Origin: Sphingomonas sp.
Lineage (GTDB): Bacteria; Pseudomonadota; Alphaproteobacteria; Sphingomonadales; Sphingomonadaceae
Assembly: GCF_019746665.1 (NCBI RefSeq)
Contig: NZ_JAIERS010000001.1
Coordinates: forward strand, 62,001-126,000
Reading direction: 5' to 3'
DNA length: 64,000 bases
Under the pieces are notes generated by a model that did not search any database, was not told where the DNA came from, and saw only the letters and a program-made list of their open reading frames with translations. Numbering within the stretch: the first letter of the stretch is position 1; each line of letters starts with the position of its first letter. A program made the position numbers and the translations under genes. Of this stretch, positions 25,187 to 33,926 are shown in pieces.

Positions 25187-26254
25187 ATGCGACAGGGAGC
25201 GGCGATGATCGCGTTGATGCTGGGGGCCTGTGTGCCGCCCCCGATCGAACGGGCGAGCGACCGGGGGCCGCAAATCCCGCCGCCGCCGATCGCGGCGGAG
25301 GAAGCGCGCCCCGCCGATCGCGCGCAGTCGCCCGACCGCCTGCCCCCCGCCGCACCACCGCCGCGCCCGGCGTGGGAAGCGCGGCCAGTGACGCCTGACG
25401 CGCGCGAGGTCCGCGCCCAGGATTATTATGTCCGCCCCGGCGACACGCTGCGCGGCGTCGCCAATTTCACCGGCGCGGGGAGCGAGGCGATCGCGCGCGC
25501 GAACGGCCTCACCCCGCCTTATGTGCTGCGGCTCGATCAGAAGCTGGTGATCCCGGCGGGGCGCTATCATCTGGTGCGCGCGGGCGAGACGGGGATCGCG
25601 ATCGCCCGCGCTTACGGGGTGCCCTGGGCGCAGGTGGTGGAGGCGAACGCCCTCGCCGAGCCCTATGTGCTGCGCGCCGGACAGCGCATCCTGATCCCGC
25701 GCGGCGGCCCGATGACCCCGGCCGAGCGCGCCCGCGCCTTCGCGGTCGATATCGAGGATATCGTGACCGGCGGCGAACCCGCGCTCGCGGCGAACGCCAA
25801 CCCCGTCGCCCCCGCCCCCACCGCGCGGCGCGTGCTGCCGCCCGAGGCGAGCGTCGCCGCGCCCACGCGCTTCGTCGGCGGCTTTGGCTGGCCGGTCGAG
25901 GGGCGGATCGTCAGCCGCTTCGGCCCCGGCGCGAGCGGCGAGCGGCAGAACGGCATCAAGATCGCCGTGCCGTTGCGCACCCCGGTACTCGCGACCGCCA
26001 ACGGGGTGGTGAGCTATACCGGATCGGGGGTGAAGGGCCTGGGCGGCATCGTCATCGTCCGCCACGGCGATGGCTGGAGCAGCATCTACGGCCATGTCGG
26101 CGAGATTTTGGTCCAGCGCGGCCAGGCGGTGAAGCGGGGCCAGGCGGTGGCGCTGTCGGGCGACAGCGGCTTCGCCGACCAGCCCGAGCTGCATTTCGAA
26201 CTCCGCAAGGGCCGCGTGCCGGTGGACCCGGTCGCGGAGTTGCCGGGGCGGTAG
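25187..26254 (+). CDS. nlpD: NlpD-like LysM/LytM lipoprotein (amidase activator candidate)
   Basis: A 355-residue murein-associated lipoprotein. Lipobox LGA-Cys at about residue 15, a Pro-rich linker to about 75, two LysM domains (about 80-125 and 127-170), another Ala/Pro linker and a C-terminal LytM (M23) domain (about 225-355). The LytM metal ligands are not conserved: the HxxxD motif reads QNGIKI and the HxH motif reads ELHFEL, so the domain should be catalytically dead, as in NlpD and EnvC, which activate cell-wall amidases instead. Linked to surE by a 19-base gap. The activator role is inferred from this degeneration and from gene order. Confidence 0.85.
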   Translation: MRQGAAMIALMLGACVPPPIERASDRGPQIPPPPIAAEEARPADRAQSPDRLPPAAPPPRPAWEARPVTPDAREVRAQDYYVRPGDTLRGVANFTGAGSEAIARANGLTPPYVLRLDQKLVIPAGRYHLVRAGETGIAIARAYGVPWAQVVEANALAEPYVLRAGQRILIPRGGPMTPAERARAFAVDIEDIVTGGEPALAANANPVAPAPTARRVLPPEASVAAPTRFVGGFGWPVEGRIVSRFGPGASGERQNGIKIAVPLRTPVLATANGVVSYTGSGVKGLGGIVIVRHGDGWSSIYGHVGEILVQRGQAVKRGQAVALSGDSGFADQPELHFELRKGRVPVDPVAELPGR

Positions 26255-26265
26255 GGCGAAGACCA

Positions 26266-26368
26266 CCCTCACCCAAACCCTCTCCCGCCAGCGGGAGAGG
26301 GCTTTACGGTTGAGCCTGGAACGTTCCGAATAGCCCTCTCCCGCTCGCGGGAGAGGGTTGGGTGAGGG
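26266..26368. repeat. intergenic palindromic element
   Basis: Long imperfect palindrome: outer arms CCCTCACCCAA (26266-26276) and TTGGGTGAGGG (26358-26368), with two inner hairpins of the form CCCTCTCCCGC-GCGGGAGAGGG. Located between the NlpD-like gene and tyrS. Related to the other G/C-rich palindromes in the window. Confidence 0.75.
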
Positions 26369-26421
26369 CCTTCAACGCTGAACCCTTCCCTCGACCCCAA
26401 CACCCATTCTAAAGCCCCTGC

Positions 26422-27651
26422 ATGACCTACACCTCCACGCTCCTCCGTACCCTCGACGAACGCGGCTATATCCACCAGGCGACCGACGCCGCCGCGCTCG
26501 ACGCGCTCGCGCTCAAGCAGAGCGTCCCCGGCTATATCGGCTTCGATGCCACCGCGCCCTCGCTCCATGTCGGCAGCCTCGTCCAGATCATGATGCTGCG
26601 CCGGATGCAGCAGACCGGGCACAAGCCGATCGTGCTGATGGGCGGCGGCACCACCAAGGTGGGCGATCCTTCGGGCAAGGATGAAAGCCGCAAGCTGCTC
26701 GACGATGCCGCGATCGACGCCAATATCGCCTCGATCCGCCGGGTGTTCGAGCGCTTCCTGAACTTTGGCGACGGGCCGAGCGACGCGGTGATGGTCAACA
26801 ATGCCGAATGGCTCGATGGCCTGGCCTATATCCCCTTCCTGCGCGAGGTGGGGCGGCACTTCACGATCAACCGGATGCTGAGCTTCGATTCGGTGAAGCT
26901 GCGGCTCGATCGTGAGCAGCCGCTGACCTTCCTCGAATTCAACTATATGATCCTGCAGGGCTATGATTTCGTCGAGCTCGCGCGCCGCCAGGGGTGCCGG
27001 TTGCAGCTCGGCGGATCGGACCAGTGGGGCAATATCGTCAACGGGATCGAGCTCGCCCGGCGGCTGGAAGGCGCCGAGCTGTTCGGCCTCACCAGCCCGC
27101 TCATCACCACCGCCGATGGCGCCAAGATGGGCAAGACGGCGGCGGGCGCGGTGTGGCTGAACGAGGATGCGCTGCCGGCCTATGATTATTGGCAGTTCTG
27201 GCGGAACACCGATGATCGCGATGTCGCGCGCTTCCTGCGGCTGTTCACCGATCTGCCGCTCGACGAGATCGCCCGCCTCGAAGCGCTGCAAGGCGCCGAG
27301 ATCAACGAGGCGAAGATCGTGCTCGCGAACGAAGCCACCGCGCTGTGCCGGGGCGCGGAGGCCGCGACCGCGGCGGCCGAGACCGCGCGCCGCACGTTCG
27401 AGGAGGGCGCGGCGGGCGATGCCCTGCCCCGCGTCGCCGCCCCCGCGCCGCAGATGCCGCTGGTCGACGCGCTGGTGGCGCTCGGCCTCGCCGCCTCCAA
27501 GGGAGAGGCGCGGCGGCTGATCAAGGGCGGCGGCGCGCGCGTGGATGGGGAGAAAGTGGCCGACGAAGCCGCGATCGTCCATATCGGCGCGGCCCCGGTA
27601 AAAATCTCGGCGGGCAAGAAGCATCACGGCCTGCTGCTGCCACCCGTATAA
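26422..27651 (+). CDS. tyrS: tyrosyl-tRNA synthetase
   Basis: A 409-residue class I synthetase. HIGH-like motif in [10 protein letters not shown], tyrosine-binding YMILQGYDF and GGSDQWGNI, and a KMSKS-like [10 protein letters not shown] that is typical of the TyrRS subtype with a modified motif. The C-terminal S4 RNA-binding domain (about 340-409) reads [33 protein letters not shown]. Normal length. Stands alone downstream of a palindromic element. Confidence 0.96.
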   Translation: MTYTSTLLRTLDERGYIHQATDAAALDALALKQSVPGYIGFDATAPSLHVGSLVQIMMLRRMQQTGHKPIVLMGGGTTKVGDPSGKDESRKLLDDAAIDANIASIRRVFERFLNFGDGPSDAVMVNNAEWLDGLAYIPFLREVGRHFTINRMLSFDSVKLRLDREQPLTFLEFNYMILQGYDFVELARRQGCRLQLGGSDQWGNIVNGIELARRLEGAELFGLTSPLITTADGAKMGKTAAGAVWLNEDALPAYDYWQFWRNTDDRDVARFLRLFTDLPLDEIARLEALQGAEINEAKIVLANEATALCRGAEAATAAAETARRTFEEGAAGDALPRVAAPAPQMPLVDALVALGLAASKGEARRLIKGGGARVDGEKVADEAAIVHIGAAPVKISAGKKHHGLLLPPV

Positions 27652-27760
27652 ATTCGGCCCGGTATAACCACCGGAAACCAATTATTTACGCTGTTTCTAT
27701 CGAGCCAGTTCACGCCGGCCTGCCTATCCCTAGCCGATCACGGGCCGCAGGGAATTGGGC

Positions 27761-28078
27761 ATGGCCGGAACCGTTTTGGCATTTCACGATCAGCGCGGCG
27801 CGCCGCGCGACGAGGTTTTTCATCGCACCCGCGCGACGCGGTCGGACGGCGCCACCATCGTGCTGCTGATCGTCAATTGCTCGGCGATGGGGCTGATGGC
27901 GCGGTGCGAGGCAGAGCTTGCGCCGGGCGAGCGGCTGAGCATGACGCTGCCGGTGGTCGGCACGCTCACCGCCGAGGTGCGCTGGGCGCTGGGCGGACGG
28001 ATTGGCTGCGAGCTCGACCGGATGATCCCGCTCGCGGCCTATTATGACCTGCTGGCGGCGCTGCTGAAGAGCCGCTAA
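27761..28078 (+). CDS. PilZ-like domain protein
   Basis: A 105-residue single-domain protein. An R-x-x-x-R-like element is HRTRATRSDG and the second motif is NCSAMGLMARCE (N-x-S-x2-G), followed by a beta-barrel with TLPVVGTLTAEVRWALGGRIGCELD. These fit the PilZ/c-di-GMP-binding fold, of the short form common in Sphingomonas. ATG 27761 is preceded by AGGGA. It converges on phaZ with five bases between stops. Weak first motif makes c-di-GMP binding uncertain. Confidence 0.72.
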   Translation: MAGTVLAFHDQRGAPRDEVFHRTRATRSDGATIVLLIVNCSAMGLMARCEAELAPGERLSMTLPVVGTLTAEVRWALGGRIGCELDRMIPLAAYYDLLAALLKSR

Positions 28079-28083
28079 GCTCC

Positions 28084-29304
28084 TTACCCGTTATGCGCGG
28101 CGATCCATTGCTCGACCACGGGCGCGATCCGCGTGCGCCATTTGCTGCCGTTGAAGATGCCGTAATGGCCAGCGCCCTCGGCCATCAGATATTGCTTCTT
28201 GTCGGCGGGCAGGTTGGCGGCGAGCGTCAGCGCCGCCTTGGTCTGGCCGAGCCCTGAAATATCGTCGCGCTCGCCCTCGATCGCCAGCAGCGCGACATCG
28301 GTGATCGCCTTGGGATCAACCGGCACCCCCCGGTGCAGCATCTCGCCCTTGGGCAGCGCGTGGCGCTGGAAGACGAGATCGACGGTCTGCAGATAGAATT
28401 CGGCGGTCATGTCGCACACCGCGCGATATTCGTCGTAAAATTCCTTGGTCGCCTCGGCGCTTTCGTCGTCGCCCTGGACGAGATGTTTGAACATCTCCCA
28501 GTGCGACATCATGTGATTGCCGAGGTTCATCGTCATGAACCCGGCGAGCTGCAGGAAGCCGGGATAGACCTTGCGCCCCGCGCCCGGATAAGTGAGCGGC
28601 ACGGTCGCGATCACGTTCTGCTCGAACCAGGCGTGCGGGCGCTGCGTCGCGAGCGTGTTGACAGCGGTCGGCGCCTCGCGCGTGTCGACCGGGCCGCCCA
28701 TCATCGTCAGCGTCCTGGGCCGGCAGGGATGCTTGGCAGCGCTCATCACACAGGCGGCAGCGTAACAGGGCACCGAGGGCTGGCAGACCGCGAGCATATG
28801 CGCCCCCGGCCCGATCGCCTCCAGAAAGGCGATGACGTAATCGACATAATCGTCGAAATCGAAGCCGCCATCGCTCATCGGTACCAGCTTCGCGTCGCGC
28901 CAATCGGTGATGTAGACATCGGTCGAGGGCAGCAACCGCTCAACCGTGCCGCGCAGCAACGTCGCATAATGGCCCGACATCGGCGCGACGATCAGCAGCT
29001 TCGGCCCTCCCTCGACGCCTTCGCGCACGAAATGCTTCAGCTGGCCAAACGGGCGACGCAGCACGATCTCCTCAAGCACCGCGACGCGCCGTCCATCGAC
29101 GATCGTTTCGTTGAGCCCGAATTCAGGCTTGCCGCGCGGGGCAGCGGCATGGGCGAACACTTCGAGCGCCGAGGCGAAAACTGGACCGCCGCCGAAATAA
29201 GCGAACGGATTCGCAGGATTTTGCAAGAAGCCAGCGCCCATATTGGCGATAGCACTCGCACCCGCGAGCATCGAGCGCTGGAATTCATAGGCGTCGTACA
29301 GCAT
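28084..29304 (-). CDS. phaZ: intracellular polyhydroxyalkanoate depolymerase
   Basis: A 406-residue PHB/PHA depolymerase of the intracellular type, which mobilises stored polyester granules. Family features: the N-terminal MLYDAYEFQRSML, PMSGHYATLLRGTVE, WRDAKLVP, the nucleophile motif VCQPSVP (Cys in place of Ser), TLMMGGPVDTR and the late AEGAGHYGIFNGSKWR, which holds the His. AGGAAC precedes the ATG. No other pha genes are nearby. Divergent from the exporter gene across about 200 bases. Confidence 0.93.
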   Translation of the reverse strand: MLYDAYEFQRSMLAGASAIANMGAGFLQNPANPFAYFGGGPVFASALEVFAHAAAPRGKPEFGLNETIVDGRRVAVLEEIVLRRPFGQLKHFVREGVEGGPKLLIVAPMSGHYATLLRGTVERLLPSTDVYITDWRDAKLVPMSDGGFDFDDYVDYVIAFLEAIGPGAHMLAVCQPSVPCYAAACVMSAAKHPCRPRTLTMMGGPVDTREAPTAVNTLATQRPHAWFEQNVIATVPLTYPGAGRKVYPGFLQLAGFMTMNLGNHMMSHWEMFKHLVQGDDESAEATKEFYDEYRAVCDMTAEFYLQTVDLVFQRHALPKGEMLHRGVPVDPKAITDVALLAIEGERDDISGLGQTKAALTLAANLPADKKQYLMAEGAGHYGIFNGSKWRTRIAPVVEQWIAAHNG

Positions 29305-29501
29305 CGGCGTTCCTATAGCATGACAGCGTTTACCGCCGCCTTAACCAGGGCATAACAGGATACGCCGTGGCGACAATGCGCATTAACCGCACGAATTGCA
29401 ATCGCGCGGTCCCACGCTTGTCCACCATGGCGGTAAGCGGCACAGTCCCGGCTGCTCAACAGCGTTGAGCCTCCATAACGCGCCTGCTACGCCTTTGTGT
29501 C

Positions 29502-31298
29502 ATGGCCGATCCCATTTCCCCCGCCGCCGATACTGCCACGCCCCGCGCGAAGCGCAAGCTTTCGAGCCTGAACCTCGTCTGGTCGCGGGTGCGCCGCTAT
29601 CCGGTGCAGCTCGCGCTGGCGATGATCGCGCTCGCCGTCACCTCGGCGGCGACGGTCGCGATCCCCTATGGCTTCAGCCGGGTGATCGACCGGGGCTTTG
29701 GCGGGGTGGGCGCGCCGGACGCCGTCGCCGCCTCCTTCCATTATCTGCTGATGATCGTCGTCGTGCTCGCGCTCGGCACCGCGATGCGCTTCTACTTCGT
29801 CTCGTGGCTCGGCGAGCGGGTGGTCGCCGATATCCGTACCGAGGTGCAGCATCACCTGATGCGGATGGCGCCGCGCTTCTTCGAGGAGAACCGCCCGAGC
29901 GAGATCGCCTCGCGGCTGACGAGCGACACCGCCCAGGTGGAAATCGTCGTCGGCACCACGGTTTCGGTCGCGCTGCGCAACGCGCTCACCGGCATCGCGG
30001 GCATGATCTATCTGTTCGCGATCTCGCCCAAGCTCGCCGCGCTGCTGGTGATCGGGATTCCGGTGGTGATCCTGCCGATCATGATCCTGGGGCGGCGGGT
30101 GCGGACGATGTCGCGCAGCTCGCAGGACCGGATCGCCGATGTCGGCACGCTCGCCACCGAAACGCTCGCCGCGATGAAGATCGTCCAGGCGTTCGGCCAG
30201 GAACGGCGCGAGGGGCAGCGCTTCGCGGCGGCGGTCGACGCCACCTTCGAAACCGCCAAGCGCCGCATCCTGTGGCGCGCGACCGTGACCGCGCTGTTCA
30301 TCGGCGCGATCTTCGGCTCGATCACGATGGTGATGTGGGAAGGCGCGATCGACGTCGCGGCGGGCCGGCTGACGGGTGGCGCGATCGCCGCGTTCGTGGT
30401 GACGGGTGGGATCGTCGCCGGCGCGTTCGGCGCGCTGACCGAGGTTTATGGCGATCTGCTGCGCTGCGCGGGCGCGGCCGAGCGGCTGAGCGAATTGCTC
30501 GCCGCCGAGCCCGAGATCGCCGCCCCGCCCCACCCGGTCGCGCTTCCCACCCCGCCGCGCGGCGCGATCGCGTTCGAGCGCGTGACCTTCCGCTATCCGA
30601 CGCGGCCCGAACTCGCCGCGCTCAACGATTTCTCGCTCACCGTGTCGCCGGGGGAGACGGTGGCGGTGGTCGGCCCTTCGGGCGCGGGCAAATCGACCTT
30701 GTTCCAGCTGCTCCAGCGCTTCTACGATCCGCTGGCGGGCGCGGTGCGAATCGACGGCGTCGCCCTGCCCGAGGCTGACCCGGCCGATATTCGCGCGCGG
30801 ATAGCGATGGTGCCGCAGGAAACGGTGATCTTCGCGGCCTCCGCGCGCGACAATCTGCGCTATGGCCGGTGGGACGCCGACGATGCGGCGCTCTGGGCGG
30901 CGGCGGAAGCCGCCAACGCCGCCGAATTCCTCCGCAAGCTGCCCGAGGGGCTCGACACCTTCCTGGGCGAGGGCGGCGCGCGGCTTTCGGGCGGGCAGCG
31001 CCAGCGCGTCGCGATCGCCCGCGCGCTGCTGCGCGACGCGCCGATCCTGCTGCTCGACGAGGCGACCAGCGCTCTGGATGCGGAGAGCGAGCGGCTGGTG
31101 CAGGAAGCGCTCGAACGGCTGATGGCCGAGCGCACGACGATCGTGATCGCTCACCGCCTGGCGACGGTGCGCGCGGCGGACCGGATCATCGTGATGGACG
31201 AAGGGCAGATCGTCGAGGAAGGCACCCACCAGAGCCTGATCGGGCGCGGCGGGCTCTATGCCCGGCTGGCGAGCTTGCAGTTTAGTGAAGCTGCTTGA
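29502..31298 (+). CDS. fused ABC exporter (membrane domain + ATPase), MsbA/BmrA type
   Basis: A 598-residue half-transporter that would work as a homodimer in the inner membrane. Six hydrophobic helices span about 25-310, with the coupling ESEQ-like region ERRE. The ATPase has Walker A GPSGAGKST, Q-loop VPQET, signature LSGGQRQRVAIARALL, Walker B ILLLDEATSALD and H-loop IAHRLATV, all intact. A 30-residue basic cytoplasmic N-terminus precedes the first helix. Closest to the lipid/multidrug exporter group that alphaproteobacteria often carry; substrate unknown. Monocistronic. Confidence 0.88.
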   Translation: MADPISPAADTATPRAKRKLSSLNLVWSRVRRYPVQLALAMIALAVTSAATVAIPYGFSRVIDRGFGGVGAPDAVAASFHYLLMIVVVLALGTAMRFYFVSWLGERVVADIRTEVQHHLMRMAPRFFEENRPSEIASRLTSDTAQVEIVVGTTVSVALRNALTGIAGMIYLFAISPKLAALLVIGIPVVILPIMILGRRVRTMSRSSQDRIADVGTLATETLAAMKIVQAFGQERREGQRFAAAVDATFETAKRRILWRATVTALFIGAIFGSITMVMWEGAIDVAAGRLTGGAIAAFVVTGGIVAGAFGALTEVYGDLLRCAGAAERLSELLAAEPEIAAPPHPVALPTPPRGAIAFERVTFRYPTRPELAALNDFSLTVSPGETVAVVGPSGAGKSTLFQLLQRFYDPLAGAVRIDGVALPEADPADIRARIAMVPQETVIFAASARDNLRYGRWDADDAALWAAAEAANAAEFLRKLPEGLDTFLGEGGARLSGGQRQRVAIARALLRDAPILLLDEATSALDAESERLVQEALERLMAERTTIVIAHRLATVRAADRIIVMDEGQIVEEGTHQSLIGRGGLYARLASLQFSEAA

Positions 31299-31339
31299 CC
31301 CCGATTGATTGAAGGTGGCGATGAGTGAGTCTCGGTGGC

Positions 31340-31744
31340 ATGATCCGACTTATTTTGATGATCGCATCAACCGCGCTACTGGCCGCCGCTGCGCCGAAAA
31401 CCTCCAGCACTTGGATCAAGTCAGGAAGGGCGAAGTGCATTTTCGAGGGCGATTATCGGAAAGTGAATTGCATACATTATTATAAGATAATCAAACATTA
31501 TGTGGGCAATAATAGCTGGGACGAATATATTCATCGCTGGGTCAGCGATCGCGGCCGTGACGTTCGATATACGACTAGCGACGGCATTCTAGGCATCAGC
31601 ACATACACGATCGGTCGCGTCTTTGACGCGCATCGAAAATGGGGAGCCGCAGGCGCGCGGGCAGTGTCGTACTCGGCAGACCGGGAATCGCTGAACATCG
31701 GTGTCCCCGGCGACGACTATGAATTTCGGACTAATCGCTTTTGA
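31340..31744 (+). CDS. hypothetical exported protein, unrelated composition
   Basis: A 134-residue protein with a plausible signal peptide (MIRLILMIASTALLAAAA). The mature part has a pair of cysteines (KCIFEGDYRKVNCIHYY), many Tyr, Asp and Arg residues, and no recognised domain. The coding sequence is markedly richer in A/T than its neighbours (for example 31450-31530), which suggests recent acquisition. It lies between the exporter and a saccharopine-dehydrogenase-family gene. No family assigned; whether it is translated from 31340 or a GTG at 31325 is unclear. Confidence 0.6.
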   Translation: MIRLILMIASTALLAAAAPKTSSTWIKSGRAKCIFEGDYRKVNCIHYYKIIKHYVGNNSWDEYIHRWVSDRGRDVRYTTSDGILGISTYTIGRVFDAHRKWGAAGARAVSYSADRESLNIGVPGDDYEFRTNRF

Positions 31745-31858
31745 CGCCCAGAACCCGCACCGTCGCAGCGCCGTGGCGCTCGTGACCCACTGACCATAGC
31801 GGGCGCCCTTGCTCGCGGCGCCGACGCCGTCCATGCTGCCTCCGAAGGGGAGTGATCC

Positions 31859-33031
31859 ATGTCAAACCGCGATTTCGATCTGATCGTCTATGGCGCCACC
31901 GGCTTCACCGGCCGGCTGGTCGCCGAATATCTGGTGCAAGCCTATGCGGGCAAGGACCGCCCGCGCTGGGCGATGGCGGGGCGTTCCGAGGCGAAGCTCG
32001 CCGAGGTGCGCGATCTGATCGGCGCGCCCGCCGACACCCCGTTCGTCATCGCCGATGCGAGCGATCCGGCGAGCCTTAAAGCCATGGCCGCGCGCGCGAC
32101 CGTGATCCTCACCACGGTCGGCCCCTATCAGCTTTATGGCAGCGATCTGGTCGCGGCGTGCGTCGCGGCGGCCACCGCCTATGTCGATCTGTGCGGCGAG
32201 CCGGGCTGGATGCGCGAGATGATCGACGCGCATGACTCGCGCGCCAAGGAAACCGGCGCGCGGATCGTGTTTTCGTGCGGGTTCGATTCAATCCCGTTCG
32301 ATCTCGGCGTGTTCACCCTGCAGGAGGCGGCGCGCGAGCGTTATGGCCGCCCCTGCCCGCGGGTGAAGGGCCGCGTCCGCGCGATGAAGGGCGGCTTCTC
32401 GGGCGGCACCGCCGCGAGCCTGAAGGCGACGCTCGCCGCCGCCGCGCGCAACCCCTCGCTGATCGCGCTCCTCACCAACCCGTTCGCGCTCACTCCCGGC
32501 TTCCAGGGGCCGGGCCAGCCGATGGGGATGATCCCCGAATATGATCGCACGATCGAGGCCTGGGTCGCCCCCTTCATCATGGCGCCGATCAACACCAAGA
32601 ACGTCCACCGCACCAATTTCCTGCTCGGCAAGGCTTACGGCGCCGATTTCGTCTATGACGAGATGATGGTCGCCGGGCTGGGCGAGATGGGCAAGGCCGC
32701 CGCCGAGGCGATCGCCAAGATGAACCCGCTCGCCAGCGACAAGGGCCCCAAGCCCGGCGAAGGCCCGAGCAAGGAAGAGCGTGACAGCGGCCATTACGAC
32801 CTGCTGTTCGTGGGCGACATGGGCGGCGGCGTACGCCTTGACGCGGTGGTGACGGGGGACAAGGACCCCGGCTATGGCTCGACCAGCAAGATGATCGCCG
32901 AGGCGGCGCTCTGCCTGATCGAGGACGTGCCCGAGGCGGCGGGCGGGGTGTGGACCCCGGGCGCGATCATGGGCGCGCCGTTGCGCCAGCGGCTGGTGGA
33001 GCGCGCGGGGCTGACGTTCAACGCGGGGTGA
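31859..33031 (+). CDS. saccharopine dehydrogenase-family oxidoreductase
   Basis: A 390-residue NAD(P)-binding enzyme. The Rossmann motif is YGATGFTGRLVAEYL at the N-terminus, with VGPYQLYG and CGFDSIPFDLG further on, as in the trans-acting enoyl reductase/saccharopine dehydrogenase-like family. The substrate is not evident; relatives act on lipids, polyketides or amino acid derivatives. GGGGAG precedes the ATG. A strong hairpin (33095-33115) follows the gene. Confidence 0.85.
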   Translation: MSNRDFDLIVYGATGFTGRLVAEYLVQAYAGKDRPRWAMAGRSEAKLAEVRDLIGAPADTPFVIADASDPASLKAMAARATVILTTVGPYQLYGSDLVAACVAAATAYVDLCGEPGWMREMIDAHDSRAKETGARIVFSCGFDSIPFDLGVFTLQEAARERYGRPCPRVKGRVRAMKGGFSGGTAASLKATLAAAARNPSLIALLTNPFALTPGFQGPGQPMGMIPEYDRTIEAWVAPFIMAPINTKNVHRTNFLLGKAYGADFVYDEMMVAGLGEMGKAAAEAIAKMNPLASDKGPKPGEGPSKEERDSGHYDLLFVGDMGGGVRLDAVVTGDKDPGYGSTSKMIAEAALCLIEDVPEAAGGVWTPGAIMGAPLRQRLVERAGLTFNAG

Positions 33032-33094
33032 GAGGCGATAGAGCGAAGGTCTCGGGCTGAAACGGGCGAACCCCGATCAAGCACATGGTGCATA

Positions 33095-33115
33095 GCCCCG
33101 GCATTGAGCCGGGGC
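33095..33115 (+). terminator. candidate rho-independent terminator
   Basis: GCCCCGGC-ATTGA-GCCGGGGC forms a perfect 8-bp stem, followed after six bases by the T/C-rich tract CTTCTTCTTCTC. It lies 64 bases past the stop of the saccharopine-dehydrogenase-family gene. Confidence 0.55.
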
Positions 33116-33170
33116 CGGACTTCTTCTTCTCCTGTCGCGAGGCGACCAGAAGCGAAATCATGTCAGCGCG

Positions 33171-33278
33171 CTCCTCCTCCGCTTTAGGGGAGGAGGCTGG
33201 GAGGTGGAGGCGATATGCGGCGCGCAGCACTCATTGACCGCCCCCACCCCAACCCCTCCCCTTAAGGGGAGGGGCTTT
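33171..33278. repeat. intergenic palindromic element
   Basis: Left hairpin CTCCTCCTCC...GGAGGAGG (33171-33196) and right hairpin CCCCTCCCC-TTAA-GGGGAGGGG (33253-33274), a perfect 9-bp stem. Similar hairpins recur at 33714, 33782 and 33898. Confidence 0.7.
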
Positions 33279-33345
33279 CATATGCTCCATCTAGTGATCA
33301 CGCTCTAGCCCCGGCTCAAGGCCGGGGCGACGTGGGTTCGGGGAA

Positions 33346-33642
33346 TCACGCCATTAGTGCCACCGCCGCCGCCCCGGCGGCCGCGAGCGCGCCCATGAAC
33401 AGGCCGACCCGGCGCCGGCGTTGCCGCGAATATTCATCCCAGGCGGGCACATCCAGATAATAGCGCCCGCCCTCGGCCCAGACGAGCACCTTCGCCGCCA
33501 CGAAGCGATCGAACATCTGGTTTTCCAGCCGCCGGTTGGAGACGAACGCGATCGCCTTGTCCGGCGTCACCGCGTTCTGCGTCATGAAATAGGAGATGAC
33601 GTGGCGTCGCGCGCGGGCGACGAGCGCTGCTGGTCCTGCCAT
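33346..33642 (-). CDS. small hypothetical protein with C-terminal membrane helix
   Basis: A 98-residue protein. Residues 1-70 are soluble, helical and basic, with MFDRFVAAKVLVWAEGGRYYLDVPAWDEYSRQRRRR; residues 79-97 (VGLFMGALAAAGAAAVALM) are a single membrane helix, so it is a tail-anchored or inner-membrane protein. I do not recognise a named domain; the first part could be a small winged-helix-like unit. It is flanked by palindromic elements on both sides. Confidence 0.62.
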   Translation of the reverse strand: MAGPAALVARARRHVISYFMTQNAVTPDKAIAFVSNRRLENQMFDRFVAAKVLVWAEGGRYYLDVPAWDEYSRQRRRRVGLFMGALAAAGAAAVALMA

Positions 33643-33713
33643 GATTGCGTCCTTTCGCTGTTCGTGGAACGACCTATGCGCCGCCCCGCGTCGAGGCTCA
33701 ACGCTTTCCTATG

Positions 33714-33924
33714 CCCCTCCCCGGCAGGGAGGGGCTAAGCGGAACTCGTGGGGGCCGGTGGTCGCAATCGCGCACCTCTCCCCTCCCTGCCAGGGAGGGG
33801 TTGGGGGTGGGTGTTTCCCTGGCGCGCGGCAAGATCAGCGAACGCCGGTGGCGATACCGAAAGGCACGCGGTAGCGCCCGGCTTCCACCCACCCCAACCC
33901 CTCCCTGGCAGGGAGGGGCTACGC
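33714..33924. repeat. compound palindromic element next to rnr
   Basis: Three hairpins of the form CCCCTCCC-GGCA-GGGAGGGG at about 33714-33737, 33781-33801 and 33898-33918. The second and third are arranged inversely with flanks AGGGGTTGGGGGTGGGTG and CACCCACCCCAACCCCT, making a long inverted repeat across 33795-33905. The right copy ends two bases before the rnr stop codon and may terminate rnr transcription. Confidence 0.75.
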
Positions 33925-33926
33925 TG

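Larger units (their letters stand above)
33032..33345. other. intergenic stretch with terminator and palindromes
   Basis: 314 bases between two convergent genes. It contains a terminator-like hairpin (33095-33115), a palindromic element (33171-33278) and a third hairpin, CCCCGGC-tcaag-GCCGGGG near 33308-33326. No gene seen. Confidence 0.6.

Noticed and set aside
29487..31229. 580-codon minus-strand frame opposite the ABC exporter
   Set aside because: Typical antisense frame of high-GC DNA; Arg/His/Gln-rich with no domain, whereas the plus strand has all ABC motifs.
33714..33924. Repeated hairpins considered as a CRISPR array
   Set aside because: The repeats are inverted and of unequal spacing, without unique spacers or cas genes; they are palindromic elements.
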